Source: Vondammii sp040505895 (lineage in GTDB: Bacteria > Pseudomonadota > Gammaproteobacteria > Chromatiales > Chromatiaceae). From it: a stretch of 64,000 bases of DNA. The translations under genes and the position numbers were made by a program. The stretch is taken from assembly GCA_040505895.1 (NCBI GenBank), contig JBEVXU010000006.1, positions 1-64,000 of the forward strand, in the 5' to 3' direction. The first letter of the stretch is position 1; the number at the start of each line of letters is the position of its first letter. Below, piece by piece: positions 50,501 to 59,393 of the stretch. The notes below the pieces were generated by a model, which was given only the letters and a program-made list of their open reading frames with translations, searched no databases and was not told the DNA's origin.

Positions 50501-51225
50501 TCCAGCGTGGACTTGAAGCGTCTGATGGACGCCTCCCGACTCACCGCCTGTAACCGCAGGGTGATGCCCTGGATGGTGTTGCTGTAGGTCTGCCGGGCAC
50601 TCGACAGGATGCCTGCCAGATAGAGAAGGAACATGCTTCCCATCGCTATGCCCATAGGCGCCGGTTCCATAAAGAGCCGGATGATCAGGGGCGACAGGGA
50701 GAGCAACAGAAACAGACCGATGGCCGGCCAGGCATAGGAGAGGGTGGTCACTGCACCGGCGGCCATGCCCCCCACCACAAAGGCGAGAAACACCTGATGG
50801 GTGATGGCGTCCGGGGGAAACAGCAGCAGGCCAGTGCTACCCCAGACCAGACCCGCTAGTACCACCCCCAGCAGGAAGGCGCGACGCCAGCCTTCAAGCG
50901 ACTCGTCGCCGGGATTTGTCCTGTTGAAGGCGAAGCCCAGCAGCCCTCGCAACAGGGTAACCAGCGTCAGGGCCCCCAACCAGTAGAGAACCAGAGAGTG
51001 GTCGATCACCGCCCCCTGTACATACCCCAGAATAATGCCGTTAATCAGGGTAAACAGAAGAGCTGTCCAGATCTTCCCATACAGGAGTCGCGTCTGCTCG
51101 GCACGTACGTGCTGTTCCATATCGTTCGCCGTTTCCGCCGCTCCGAGAGGGCTCCCTGGCACCGCCCTATCGGGTGAAGAGAGGGTGGAAAGGTAGCCAC
51201 TTGTCTTCCGTAATTTGCTACTCAT
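47590..51225 (-). CDS. Membrane PAS/GAF GGDEF-EAL protein
   Basis: 1211 residues. Membrane region at about residues 50-205 (six or so segments), PAS domains beginning near RRFKSTLDNTLDCVFMFAPD, a GAF domain (SALSQYALAGADLDALMDRV), two further PAS domains with PAC motifs, a GGDEF domain (DSVARIGGDEF-type site intact as ARIGGDEFTIILP) and a C-terminal EAL domain (CEVLLRW, IDDFGTGYSSLSYLKTLPID). The active-site motifs of both look complete, so it may synthesise or degrade cyclic di-GMP. The signal is unknown. It is followed by the convergent lipoprotein region. Confidence 0.92.
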   Translation of the reverse strand: MSSKLRKTSGYLSTLSSPDRAVPGSPLGAAETANDMEQHVRAEQTRLLYGKIWTALLFTLINGIILGYVQGAVIDHSLVLYWLGALTLVTLLRGLLGFAFNRTNPGDESLEGWRRAFLLGVVLAGLVWGSTGLLLFPPDAITHQVFLAFVVGGMAAGAVTTLSYAWPAIGLFLLLSLSPLIIRLFMEPAPMGIAMGSMFLLYLAGILSSARQTYSNTIQGITLRLQAVSREASIRRFKSTLDNTLDCVFMFAPDSCDFFYVNQGAMALVGYSRQELMSMSLFDIHPKWSREGFGQLSGRLCRDPAASLTLESRYRHKDGALIPVEMFLQHVHPNGDSGRFVAIVHDITERRRGEDELRRHSEQQATLSALSQYALAGADLDALMDRVVVQVADNLGTEYAKVLELSPDGQSLSLRAGIGWKPGLVGRATVSAGSESQAGYTLLSQQPVVVEDLQTEERFSAPVLLSEHQVVSGISVTIGLSDRCFGVLGCHTAQRRKFNGDDVNFIQVTANLLAEAIERKQVEKALLASEARFRHLFEYSPVGYQSLDSEGRLREVNTTWLTMLGYEKQEVLGRLFSEFLAESSRPLFFEQYETAKAGGEVKSVDCEVLRRDGSIQFSQFDGRFEYARNGELQYSHCVMYDITERRRAEEQMRLLASVIERTPEGVMVTDRDQHILWVNPAFVKATGYAEDEVIGQTPHLLHSGVHDGEFFEEMFKTLHDKGSWQGEIWNRRKSGEVYPEWLLINVIRDKEGRITHYAGLYNDTSQQEHVRERLKHLAHYDALTDLPNRELFKDRLETALTVAKRESHQVALMFLDLDQFKNVNDILGHTCGDRLLEFVAEQLRDCIRESDTVARIGGDEFTIILPNIQHLDDAARVAEKILDTFNMTYFNYQANELIASFSIGISIYPEDGLDGETMIRNADIAMYRAKKGGRNAYRFYSSEMSRRFSERLNLEADLRRAVGRNELYLVYQPQMDLRSGRVFGCEVLLRWRHPTQGEVPPELFIPVAEETGLIHSIGQWLFSTLSRQVGSWAKKGIKGFQFAVNISDVQLRPQNISSLLTCMEDETLTSNCSLEIDLTESVLSDHADTINDLLLRLKSVRVSIAIDDFGTGYSSLSYLKTLPIDKLKIDQTFVQGICTESNDADIAAAIIAMGQKLGLRVIAEGVENREQLALLQEQGCDEAQGFLFGEPMDATGIARILADGCLKPGDA

Positions 51226-51648
51226 CCATTTGAGCGTAGTCCAGTTTCAGAAAAACGTACCTTCAGCCTCCCAACTGAGTAAGGGAATTCCCAATCTGAA
51301 GAAGTGAGCCAGCTGACTTACCAGACTACTGCGGGTGTGAACTCACTATTTTCAAGCACAGTGCTGTAAGCGGGGCTTGGTTCGGTAGCGCTGTGGCAGG
51401 ATGGATACTTTGAAACCGGCCAGGGATTGAACCGTGTATGAATTTAAAGGGATCCAACCGGCTCTTTTTTCGTTAAAATGCACCTATACCAAGCAGTCAA
51501 AGTAACAGTTCATGACTGTAGAACGTACTGATATCACAGCTATTTGATAATATCCCCAGGGAGTGGATTGCACTATTCCGGCTGGGGTGTTGTGTATGAG
51601 ACAGCAGCATAATGAACCTTAGCCTCCCGTTTTCCTTGAGACAGTGAA
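51226..51648. other. Divergent intergenic region
   Basis: About 420 bases between the GGDEF/EAL gene (leftward) and the S1-domain gene (rightward); promoters for both should lie here. No coding region, clear repeat or palindrome was found. Confidence 0.5.
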
Positions 51649-52485
51649 ATGATCCAAATTGGTCAAACTTACACATTAACCGTTGCGAAACTGGTAGCTT
51701 TTGGCGCCTATCTCGATGCACAGAACCTTGGCGAGGTGCTACTGCCGCGCAGATATACTCCAGAAGGCCTCTCTGTGGATGACTCTATTGAGGTGTTTCT
51801 CTATCTCGACTCAGAAGACAGAGCAGTGGCTACCACTCAGAAACCCAAGGCCAAAGTGGGGGAGTTTGCCTACCTGAAAGTAGTGGATAGTAATGATTTC
51901 GGCGCCTTTCTGGATTGGGGGCTGGATAAGGATGTATTGGCTCCATTTGCCGAGCAACACAGGCCAATGGAGGTGGACAAGTCGTATTTGGTCTATCTGT
52001 ATATCGATAAATTGGATGGCCGCATTGTTGCGTCATCAAAAATCGATAAGTTCTTGGATGATGAGAGGCCTCACGATTTCAAACCGCAACAGCAGGTTGA
52101 TCTGATTATCGCCAACACTACAGACCTGGGCTTTAAAGCCATTGTTAACCACAGTCACTGGGGTGTGCTGTATAAAAATGATGTATTTCAGCGCTTGAGT
52201 TTTGGTCAGTACAAGAAAGGCTTTATTAAGCATATCCGATCTGACGGGAAAATTGATGTGACACTGCAAGGTGGTCAGGAGACCCGTGACAAATATGCCA
52301 AAATCATTCTAATCTACTTGAACAAAAACGGTGGCTTTGCACCTGTGCATGACAAGTCTGATGCGCAAATGATTTCAGATATCTTTGGTATGAGTAAGGG
52401 TGCGTTTAAAAAGGCGATTGGCGGTTTGTACAAAAAGAGAATCATTACCCTTGAAAAAGGCGGTATCCGTTTAGTTGAAAAATAA
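51649..52485 (+). CDS. CvfB/YitL-like S1-domain RNA-binding protein
   Basis: 278 residues in the CvfB layout: an S1-like N-terminus (VAKLVAFGAYLDAQNLGEVL), two further S1-like modules (VVDSNDFGAFLDWGLDKDVL, then ANTTDLGFKAIVNHSHWGVL) and a C-terminal winged helix (AQMISDIFGMSKGAFKKAIG, LYKKRIITLE). CvfB binds RNA and affects virulence-factor expression in Gram-positives; the role in proteobacteria is undefined. Monocistronic as far as visible. Confidence 0.85.
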   Translation: MIQIGQTYTLTVAKLVAFGAYLDAQNLGEVLLPRRYTPEGLSVDDSIEVFLYLDSEDRAVATTQKPKAKVGEFAYLKVVDSNDFGAFLDWGLDKDVLAPFAEQHRPMEVDKSYLVYLYIDKLDGRIVASSKIDKFLDDERPHDFKPQQQVDLIIANTTDLGFKAIVNHSHWGVLYKNDVFQRLSFGQYKKGFIKHIRSDGKIDVTLQGGQETRDKYAKIILIYLNKNGGFAPVHDKSDAQMISDIFGMSKGAFKKAIGGLYKKRIITLEKGGIRLVEK

Positions 52486-52590
52486 CGTAAGTTGCCAGTG
52501 CTATCTACTGTAGTAGTATCGGCAACCTTACGCTGTACGGAGCTTTCATGGAAAGCAGTCTGACCAATAATAAAAAACAGGGAAAACAGT

Positions 52591-52881
52591 GTGTCGATAT
52601 TAAAAATACCGACGGTACTTTGCGTGCTGCTGTTGGGGTTTTCTGCACAATCTCATGCTGATCTTCTTACGAATTTCAAACAGGTTGCCGATCATATCTT
52701 CCCATGGAAAAAGCGTGCATCTGATTTGGTTAAGAAAGGTGTTCGCAACACCGAGGTTAAAGGAGTTCCCTTTAAGTGGTTTGACCACAAGTGGGGAAGG
52801 CTGATTGTAAATGCAGAGGACAGGAAATTTTTGGGCGTACCCCTGACGTTGGCTTTTTTCCTCGCACTGGATTCGATTTAG
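52591..52881 (+). CDS. Hypothetical exported protein
   Basis: 96 residues from GTG 52591: signal peptide ILKIPTVLCVLLLGFSAQSH then ADLLTNFKQ. The mature part is about 70 residues, basic (KKRASDLVKKGVRNTEVKG), with a hydrophobic C-terminus. No family recognised. Convergent with htpX, with 13 bases between the stops. Confidence 0.6.
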   Translation: MSILKIPTVLCVLLLGFSAQSHADLLTNFKQVADHIFPWKKRASDLVKKGVRNTEVKGVPFKWFDHKWGRLIVNAEDRKFLGVPLTLAFFLALDSI

Positions 52882-52894
52882 CGAGCTCTGCTTA

Positions 52895-53776
52895 CTACCG
52901 CTGCCGCTCCAGAGCCTCAATACGCTCTTCAAGAGGAGGGTGGGTCATGAAAAGACGTTTGATACCGCCTCCTATTCCCCCTGCTATGCCGAAGGCGGCG
53001 AACTGATCAGGAAGGTCTTTGGGCTCATGGGCCGACTGTAGGCGGCGTAGGGCGGCAATCATCTTTTCACGGCCGGCCAGCGAGGCACCCCCCGCATCTG
53101 CTCGGTACTCACGACGTCGCGAGTACCACATAACGATGGCGCTGGCCAATAGGGCCAGAACCATTTCAGCAATGATCGAGGTGATGTAGTAGGCGGGGCC
53201 ATGGCCTCGTTCGGTTTTGAAAACCACCCGATCAACCAGGTGACCGATAATCCTTGAGAGGAAGACGACGAAGGTGTTGACCACCCCCTGGATCAGCGCC
53301 AGTGTCACCATGTCACCGTTGGCTACATGGCTCACCTCATGGGCCAACACAGCCTCCACTTCATCCTGCTTCATCTGCTGCAGCAGGCCGGTACTTACTG
53401 CCACCAGGGCGCTGTTTCTGTTCCAGCCGGTGGCAAAGGCGTTGGGCTGAGGGGAGTTGAAGATACCCACTTCCGGCATACCAATCCCCGCCTGACTTGC
53501 CTGGCGATTGACGGTACCCACCAGCCACTGCTCAGTGGCTGTAGAAGGGGATTCGATGATTTGCACTCCCATACTGCGCTTGGCCATCCACTTGGAGATA
53601 AACAGTGAAATCAGTGAGCCGCTGAAGCCGATCACAGCCGACATGACCAGCAGTGCGTTGAGGTTGAGATCTACCCCACCCTGTTGCAGCAGCCCATCAA
53701 TACCCAACAGGCGGAAGGTGAAGCTAATCAGCACCAGAATAGCGGCGTTGGTGGCAAGAAACAGTAGGATACGCAT
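52895..53776 (-). CDS. htpX: Membrane zinc metalloprotease HtpX
   Basis: 293 residues. Two N-terminal membrane segments (LLFLATNAAILVLISFTF, ALLVMSAVIGFSGSLISLFI), active site HEVSHVANGD near residue 140, further segments and a C-terminal EYRADAGGAS metal-ligand motif. It acts in quality control of inner-membrane proteins, often under envelope-stress control. Normal length and no odd features. Confidence 0.95.
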   Translation of the reverse strand: MRILLFLATNAAILVLISFTFRLLGIDGLLQQGGVDLNLNALLVMSAVIGFSGSLISLFISKWMAKRSMGVQIIESPSTATEQWLVGTVNRQASQAGIGMPEVGIFNSPQPNAFATGWNRNSALVAVSTGLLQQMKQDEVEAVLAHEVSHVANGDMVTLALIQGVVNTFVVFLSRIIGHLVDRVVFKTERGHGPAYYITSIIAEMVLALLASAIVMWYSRRREYRADAGGASLAGREKMIAALRRLQSAHEPKDLPDQFAAFGIAGGIGGGIKRLFMTHPPLEERIEALERQR

Positions 53777-54217
53777 CAGAGACTCTCTATATGTTCAGTA
53801 CAGAAACTATCTATAGGGGCGGTGTCGGCAGTTTTCAACTTATTTGCGCGTTGCTGGTGATCCTTGTCACAGTCGCTCCGGCAGGCCTTCGCCGGAACGT
53901 TTATCCAGCCACTCACCTCCACTTAGCCTAGTACATTGTTCCTCAACGGTGTGTATTGGCAGCTTTAACTTCCCTCGCTTGCCCTGGTCGGTGCGGTCAC
54001 GGATCAGCGATTTCGCTTTCCATCCGGTTCCGGAGAGGTACCCGGGCCCTTTGAAAACGTTCTGCGTGAGAAGATCATTCCAGAGTTGGATCGCCTGGGG
54101 AAGCCGGACCGAGGGAGAGCCAAGACGACGGCGCATTGAGATACGTTTGCTGCGTTCAGATTAAGTTTATATGATTGATTATTAAAGAGGCCGTGGTGCA
54201 GGATGAGGGGTAGGTAG
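53777..54217. other. Intergenic region, no gene supported
   Basis: About 440 bases. Open frames on both strands (53844-54164 plus, 53867-54136 minus) overlap each other and resemble no family I know; their composition suggests a decayed gene, but I cannot identify it. The promoters of htpX and the VOC protein lie at the ends. Confidence 0.4.
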
Positions 54218-54571
54218 ATGAATGAGCATGAAAAAATCAACTATGTCGAGTTTCCTGCGAAGGATATAGAGATAGCAAAAACCTTTTTTACAACCGTGTT
54301 TGGCTGGTCATTTGTCGATTACGGCCCTGAATATACCGCGTTCTCAGGCGAGGGTCTTAGTGGTGGTTTTTATAAATCCGATCTCTCTTCTTCAACCGAA
54401 AACGGCGCTGCACTGATTGTCTTTTACAGTAATGAGCTGGAGGCCACTCAGGCAAAAATTGAGGCTGCCGGCGGTTCAATTATAAAGTCGATATTTAGTT
54501 TTCCCGGGGGGCGGCGCTTCCACTTTGCCGATCCCAACAGTAATGAATATGCAGCTTGGTCAGAGAGATGA
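54218..54571 (+). CDS. VOC-family (glyoxalase-like) protein
   Basis: 117 residues with the vicinal-oxygen-chelate fold: NYVEFPAKDIEIAKTFFTTV, FGWSFVDYGPEY, then GGSIIKSIFSFPGGRRFHFA and DPNSNEYAAWSE. A stand-alone single-domain member, of the type often annotated as a glyoxalase/bleomycin-resistance-like protein; substrate unknown. Overlaps the next gene by four bases. Confidence 0.88.
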   Translation: MNEHEKINYVEFPAKDIEIAKTFFTTVFGWSFVDYGPEYTAFSGEGLSGGFYKSDLSSSTENGAALIVFYSNELEATQAKIEAAGGSIIKSIFSFPGGRRFHFADPNSNEYAAWSER

Positions 54572-54780
54572 AAGTAATTCTTGAGTCGACAATCAGGTGT
54601 CCGGAGTGTGGACATGAAGAGAAGGAGCGGATGCCTGAAGACGCCTGCCAATACTTCTATGAGTGCAAGGGGTGTGGTGTACTGCTCCGGCCGTTAAAAG
54701 GCGACTGCTGTGTCTTCTGCTCGTTTGCCGATGTGCCATGCCCGCCCATTCAGCAGGAGAAGGATTGTTGTGGTGGATAG
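54568..54780 (+). CDS. Cys-rich zinc-ribbon protein (GDCCVFC family)
   Basis: 70 residues from ATG 54568: zinc ribbon with CPECGHE and CKGCGVLLRP, followed by the conserved GDCCVFCSFADVPCPPIQ and a final CCGG. I recognise the GDCCVFC...PCPPIQ pattern as recurring in proteobacteria, often near mercury or metal genes, without assigned function. Probably binds zinc or another metal. Co-translated with the VOC gene. Confidence 0.8.
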   Translation: MKVILESTIRCPECGHEEKERMPEDACQYFYECKGCGVLLRPLKGDCCVFCSFADVPCPPIQQEKDCCGG

Positions 54781-54833
54781 AACCGCCGAGCTTATTTAGC
54801 AGAGTCGCCGTGATTTCAGCACTCCGAATGCCT

Positions 54834-56012
54834 TTACTCAGTGGCTTGCAACGACAGTACACCGTCCTTAATTATCGGCAGCAATTTTCCTTCGAGCACC
54901 TGTAGCAGCTTGTCACCCACCATCGAACCACGCCAGCCATGGAGAATTTCCGCCTCTTTGTCACCGTTTACCAGCCGCTCCAGCTCTTTACGGTTGCCAA
55001 GAGCGGTGTGAGTGATGCCGTTCTGGTCGGCCAGCAGGCGTAGGCAGGCGGTCAGCAGGTCGGTCATTGCATCCTGATTTGGAGTAAGACGTGGGGGGCG
55101 CGCCTTCTCCTGGGGCCACTGCTCTTTGGGTGTTTTTTTCCCCTCACCGATCAGTTTCATCAGGGTGTCGCCACGTCGCTTGAGGGTGCCCGGCTCCAGG
55201 CCACGGATACGCCCCATCTGATTTTCATCCTTGGGTTGGCGGCGTGCCAGGTCTGCCAGCACCTCATCCTTAAGTATCCAGCGCTTTGGCTTGTCGGCAC
55301 GCTGGGCCTCGCTCTCCCGCCAGCCGGCGATGGACTGCAGGATCGCCAGCTGCACACCTTTGAGACTCTGCCGCCCCTTTACCTTCTGCCAGGCGTCTTT
55401 GAATTGGATAACGTAAGTTGTTGGGTTGGCCAGGTAGTCAAAGTCCTCCTGCAGCCAGCTATCACGCCCCTGCTGTTCCAGCCTCTCTTTCATCTGTAGA
55501 TAGAGATCACAGAGGTAGATGACATCGTCGAGAGCGTAGCGCAGCTGTGCCGACTGCAGTGGTCGGAGCGACCAGTCGGTACGGGCCTGCCCCTTCTCCA
55601 ACTCAACCCCCAGCACCTCTTTAACCAGGTTGCCGTAACCTACCTGGTCACCCAAGCCCAACAGGGTGGCGGCCAACTGGGTATCAAACAGCGGTGTCGG
55701 CAGCTTGCCCCAGAGGTTGTGAAAGATCTCCAGGTCTTGCCGACCGGCGTGAAACACTTTAGTGATGCTGGGGTCGTAAAGGAGCTCCAGCAGAGGGGCG
55801 AGGTCATCCAGTGCCAGAGGGTCGATACTGGCAGCTACTTCACCGTTGCTGATCTGCAGCAGGCAGAACTGGGGATAGTAGGTCTTTTCACGGACGAACT
55901 CCGTGTCCAGGGTTAGCCAGGGGCTGTTGCGCAGTCTGTCGCAGAGTTGGTTGAGCCCTTCGGCGGTGTCGATGTGAAATTCCTGCATGGAGATGTCCGG
56001 TGTAATAAACAT
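54834..56012 (-). CDS. rnd: Ribonuclease D
   Basis: About 392 residues from ATG 56012 (ATG 55988 is also in frame; an upstream frame to 56084 is unlikely). DEDD exonuclease: LTLDTEFVREKTYYP, HAGRQDLEIFHNLWG and YALDDVIYLCDLYLQM carry the four acidic residues. C-terminal HRDC domains include WRESEAQRADKPKRWILKDE. It trims the 3' ends of tRNAs and other small RNAs. Divergent from the small membrane gene at 56111. Confidence 0.94.
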   Translation of the reverse strand: MFITPDISMQEFHIDTAEGLNQLCDRLRNSPWLTLDTEFVREKTYYPQFCLLQISNGEVAASIDPLALDDLAPLLELLYDPSITKVFHAGRQDLEIFHNLWGKLPTPLFDTQLAATLLGLGDQVGYGNLVKEVLGVELEKGQARTDWSLRPLQSAQLRYALDDVIYLCDLYLQMKERLEQQGRDSWLQEDFDYLANPTTYVIQFKDAWQKVKGRQSLKGVQLAILQSIAGWRESEAQRADKPKRWILKDEVLADLARRQPKDENQMGRIRGLEPGTLKRRGDTLMKLIGEGKKTPKEQWPQEKARPPRLTPNQDAMTDLLTACLRLLADQNGITHTALGNRKELERLVNGDKEAEILHGWRGSMVGDKLLQVLEGKLLPIIKDGVLSLQATE

Positions 56013-56110
56013 GGGTGGAGGATCAGGATACCATTTAGATTGGTCTCGGTGGTTTTTCTGTCCGTGCACACGGGTTATGATCATCCATCCTCCACGAATA
56101 GAAACAAGCC

Positions 56111-56632
56111 GTGAATAAACTGATCAAACTCTTTGTCAATATCTGTCTGCTGCGGGCGACGCCCCAGGATGTTCCTGCCTCCACTTTTTTGTTGGCTGTT
56201 ACCGCCCTCCTGGGATTGGCCACGGGTACGCTGGTAATTTCCGACACCTTTGGTGGCTTGGTTCCGGCATTTCTGGCGCAGCTTTTAGACTTGGTGATGG
56301 TCTACATGCTGCTTTCCGCTGTTCTCCGCTTTTTGGGTAAATCAGGGCGGCTGGTTCAGACGGTGACCGCTCTGTTTGCCAGTGGCACGATCATCAATCT
56401 ACTCTCCATGCCGTTGCAGTTACTGCTTGGTGGGGATCCCGCCACCTCGGAAATTGGCAGCCTGGGGGCGCTGCTCTATCTGATGCTGATGGTGTGGGGG
56501 CTGCTGATTGTGGCTCATATCGCCCGTCACACCTTTGAGGTTAGTCTGAGGCACGGCCTGCTGATATCGGTCAGCTATTTTATGTTGGTCAATGCTGTCG
56601 TCGATAGCCTGTTTCTGGCAGGCGCTCAGTGA
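56111..56632 (+). CDS. Hypothetical membrane protein (Yip1-like)
   Basis: 173 residues, GTG start at 56111. About five membrane segments (FLLAVTALLGLATGTLVISD, LAQLLDLVMVYMLLSAVLRF, LYLMLMVWGLLIVAHIARHT, SVSYFMLVNAVVDSLFLAGA). The first segment and repeated Leu/Gly stretches suggest the Yip1-type inner-membrane fold, but no confident family. Its stop overlaps the mpl start, so the two are probably co-transcribed. Confidence 0.7.
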   Translation: MNKLIKLFVNICLLRATPQDVPASTFLLAVTALLGLATGTLVISDTFGGLVPAFLAQLLDLVMVYMLLSAVLRFLGKSGRLVQTVTALFASGTIINLLSMPLQLLLGGDPATSEIGSLGALLYLMLMVWGLLIVAHIARHTFEVSLRHGLLISVSYFMLVNAVVDSLFLAGAQ

Positions 56633-58002
56633 TGCATATCCATATACTCGGTATCTGTGGCACTTTTATGGGAGGTATCGCCCTGCTTGCCCGGGCAATG
56701 GGGCATGAGGTGAGCGGCTCCGATGCCAACGTCTATCCACCCATGAGCACCCAACTTGAGGCCGCCGGTATTGAGTTGATGGAGGGGTACGATCCCGCCC
56801 ATCTGAAACCGGCACCGGATTGCGTGGTGGTGGGCAACGCCATGTCACGGGGCAATCCGGCGGTGGAGTATATGCTGGATGCCGGTCTTGCCTACACCTC
56901 CGGCCCGCAATGGCTTGCAGAGCATGTATTGCAGGGTCGCTGGGTGTTGGCGGTGGCCGGTACCCATGGCAAGACCAGTACCGCCAGTTTGCTTGCCTGG
57001 ATTCTGGAAGATGCCGGTCTCAATCCCGGCTTTCTCATCGGCGGCGTGCCGTGCAATTTCGGCATCTCTGCACGGCTTGGCGACGCCCCCTTCTTCGTGG
57101 TGGAGGCGGATGAGTACGACACCGCCTTCTTCGATAAACGTTCCAAGTTTGTTCACTACCGCCCCCGTACCCTGATCCTGAATAACCTGGAATTTGATCA
57201 TGCCGATATCTTTGATGATCTGGCGATGATCCAGCGGCAGTTTCACCATCTGGTGCGGACGGTGCCCGGCTCCGGACTGATCATCACTCCCACCACCGAT
57301 CCGGCGATGGATGAGGTGTTGGCTATGGGGTGCTGGAGTCAGGTTGAGCGTTTTGGTGCCGATGGTGACGGCCTCTGGAAGGCGCGTCGGCTGAGGTTGG
57401 ATGGCAGCCGCTTCCAGCCTCTTTGTGATGGAGAACCTCTGGACGAGGTGGATTGGGAGTTGACCGGTGAGCACAGCATCAACAACGCCTTGGCGGCCAT
57501 TGCCGCCGCCCGTCATGCCGGTGTCCCTACCGGGATAGCGGTTGAAGCATTGCACCGGTTTCAGAATGTAAAACGGCGTATGGAGCTGCGCGGTGAGGTG
57601 CGGGGAATTCGGGTCTATGACGATTTCGCCCACCACCCGACGGCGATTCGCACCACCCTCGATGGTCTGCGGGCCCAGGTGGGGGAGCAGCGTATCATTG
57701 CCGTGCTGGAACCCCGCTCTAACACCATGCGTATGGGTGTTCACGCCGCCCTGCTGCCCGATGCCCTTGAGGGCGCAGACCGGGTCCTGGTCTACTCACC
57801 CCCCTCACTGGGCTGGGATGCACAGAGCGTTTTCGCCCCCCTGGGGGAGCGTGGAGAGGTGTTTGACGAGGTGGAAGCAATTGTTGATCTCATCCGCCGC
57901 GAAGCGGCCCCGGGCGATCACCTGCTGGTGATGAGTAACGGTGGTTTTGAGAATATCCATCAGCGGATGCTGGATACGTTGGCGACACCTCTGTCTGGAT
58001 AG
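56632..58002 (+). CDS. mpl: Murein tripeptide ligase Mpl
   Basis: UDP-N-acetylmuramate:L-alanyl-gamma-D-glutamyl-meso-diaminopimelate ligase, which re-uses the tripeptide released in peptidoglycan recycling. 456 residues. Mur-ligase core: HIHILGICGTFMGGIALLAR, AGTHGKTSTASLLAW (P-loop), EADEYDTAFFDKRSKFVHYR, EHSINNALAAIAAARHAG and YDDFAHHPTAIRTTLDGLRA. ATG 56632 overlaps the previous stop. It complements ampD, encoded at 6840, in the same recycling pathway. Confidence 0.95.
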   Translation: MHIHILGICGTFMGGIALLARAMGHEVSGSDANVYPPMSTQLEAAGIELMEGYDPAHLKPAPDCVVVGNAMSRGNPAVEYMLDAGLAYTSGPQWLAEHVLQGRWVLAVAGTHGKTSTASLLAWILEDAGLNPGFLIGGVPCNFGISARLGDAPFFVVEADEYDTAFFDKRSKFVHYRPRTLILNNLEFDHADIFDDLAMIQRQFHHLVRTVPGSGLIITPTTDPAMDEVLAMGCWSQVERFGADGDGLWKARRLRLDGSRFQPLCDGEPLDEVDWELTGEHSINNALAAIAAARHAGVPTGIAVEALHRFQNVKRRMELRGEVRGIRVYDDFAHHPTAIRTTLDGLRAQVGEQRIIAVLEPRSNTMRMGVHAALLPDALEGADRVLVYSPPSLGWDAQSVFAPLGERGEVFDEVEAIVDLIRREAAPGDHLLVMSNGGFENIHQRMLDTLATPLSG

Positions 58003-58019
58003 ACAACTCCTGATACGCC

Positions 58020-58466
58020 CTATGGAGTGATCTGCTCGATGGCGCTGACCCGCCCATGGGTGAACTCAACACGCGCCATACTGACCTCTTCATAGGTGGT
58101 CCTGTCGGACCAGACCCTGCGGTACACTATTTGTACCTTGCCCTCACCGTCGACATAGCTTACCGGTACACTCACCCTCTCAAAATTGGGGTGGGAGAGA
58201 GTTTTTGTATAGATCCATATCTTGGTGACCTTCCCCTTGACCCTGCGGGTCATAACCTGACTCGGCGCCCCCCAAGCAAGTTGCACCATACTCTGGTTGA
58301 AGCCGATATCGATCTGCCCCTGTCTAATGTTGGCCTGCACATCGGCGGGAAAACTGTTGAATACCTCCTGCTCATTGGAGATGCGCCGGTCACGTATCTC
58401 CTGTAGTGACATACAGCCGGTGAGCAGCAAGATAGCTAATAACCAGAAAGCTAACAGTGGTCTCAT
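58020..58466 (-). CDS. Putative lipoprotein
   Basis: 148 residues from ATG 58466: signal RPLLAFWLLAILLLTGCMSL with lipobox LTGC. Mature part PADVQANIRQGQIDIGFNQS, then MVQLAWGAPSQVMTRRVKG and YVDGEGKVQIVYRRVW. This resembles the SmpA/OmlA-like small outer-membrane lipoprotein pattern in its middle but I cannot assign it. Convergent with mpl. Confidence 0.75.
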   Translation of the reverse strand: MRPLLAFWLLAILLLTGCMSLQEIRDRRISNEQEVFNSFPADVQANIRQGQIDIGFNQSMVQLAWGAPSQVMTRRVKGKVTKIWIYTKTLSHPNFERVSVPVSYVDGEGKVQIVYRRVWSDRTTYEEVSMARVEFTHGRVSAIEQITP

Positions 58467-58642
58467 TGCACTTACCTCCAACCCTTTTGTAGGTGTCCCT
58501 CTGTTGAGTATGGCCAATTATTAGGCTTTTGGTGAAATAGACCCACTACACTTACTTGCCCGATATGACTATATTGTGAACATTGTGGCAGCAGCGCGTT
58601 GCTCAGCGCTCTTAAACCTAGACGGAACAGGCAAAATAGACA

Positions 58643-59257
58643 ATGACAGATACCGGCTCTCCCATATCACTAGCCATTACCGGCGCCTCCGGCAGTGCCT
58701 ACGGCCTGCGTCTGCTCGACTGCCTGATTCGTGCCGAACGTCAGGTTTACCTGATGGTCTCCAAGGCGGCTCATGTGGTGATTCCGATGGAGACCGGTCT
58801 CACCCTGCCGTCCCGGCCCCGTGAGATGGAGGTACTGCTCTCGGAGCGTTATGGCGCTACGCCGGGACAGCTGCGCGTTTTCGGTCGTGAGCAGTGGACT
58901 GCTCCGGTGGCCAGCGGTTCCAACGCTCCAGAGGCGATGGTGGTCTGCCCCTGTACCACCGGCACACTCTCCGCCATAGCCACCGGTGCGAGCAACAACC
59001 TGATAGAACGGGCTGCCGATGTGATGCTGAAAGAGCAGCGCAAGCTAATCCTGATGGTGCGTGAGACTCCCTTCTCAGCTATCCACCTGGAGAATATGCT
59101 GAAGCTTGTACGCCTTGGCGTGGTGGTGATGCCGGCCAGTCCCGGTTTCTACAACCGCCCGCAAACGGTGGAAGATCTGGTCGATTTTATGGTTGCGCGG
59201 GTGCTTGATCATCTCGGTATCGAGAGTGACTTGGCTCAGCGTTGGGGTGGGGATTGA
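58643..59257 (+). CDS. ubiX: Flavin prenyltransferase UbiX
   Basis: Makes the prenylated FMN cofactor for UbiD in ubiquinone synthesis. 204 residues. LAITGASGSAYGLRLLDCLI (FMN site), VVCPCTTGTLSAIATGASNN, IERAADVMLKEQRKLILMVR, and ETPFSAIHLENMLKLVRLGV then MPASPGFYNRP. Intact and normal length. The ubiD gene is not in this window. Confidence 0.95.
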   Translation: MTDTGSPISLAITGASGSAYGLRLLDCLIRAERQVYLMVSKAAHVVIPMETGLTLPSRPREMEVLLSERYGATPGQLRVFGREQWTAPVASGSNAPEAMVVCPCTTGTLSAIATGASNNLIERAADVMLKEQRKLILMVRETPFSAIHLENMLKLVRLGVVVMPASPGFYNRPQTVEDLVDFMVARVLDHLGIESDLAQRWGGD

Positions 59258-59280
59258 TTGAATTAAGTCGGCGGTCTGGT

Positions 59281-59360
59281 GTAGGAGCGCTTTCTCGAAG
59301 CGCGATGGAGTTTGGTAGGGATTGTGCGGCGTTCATTGCGGTCCGAGAGACCGCTCCTAC
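59281..59360. repeat. Diverged REP-like element
   Basis: GTAGGAGCGCTTTCTCGAAG to GAGAGACCGCTCCTAC, with a longer, different centre than the other copies. It is 34 bases before another copy. Confidence 0.7.
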
Positions 59361-59393
59361 AGAAACATGTGGACAGTAAGTGGTGGCTTGATT

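Noticed and set aside
47590..51225. EVL in place of EAL as sign of an inactive phosphodiesterase
   Set aside because: EVL occurs in active members of the family and the DDFGTGYSSL motif is intact.
53844..54164. Overlapping open frames of 89-106 residues on both strands between htpX and the VOC gene
   Set aside because: No homology recognised, no ribosome-binding site, and each is a shadow of the other; left as possible decayed sequence.
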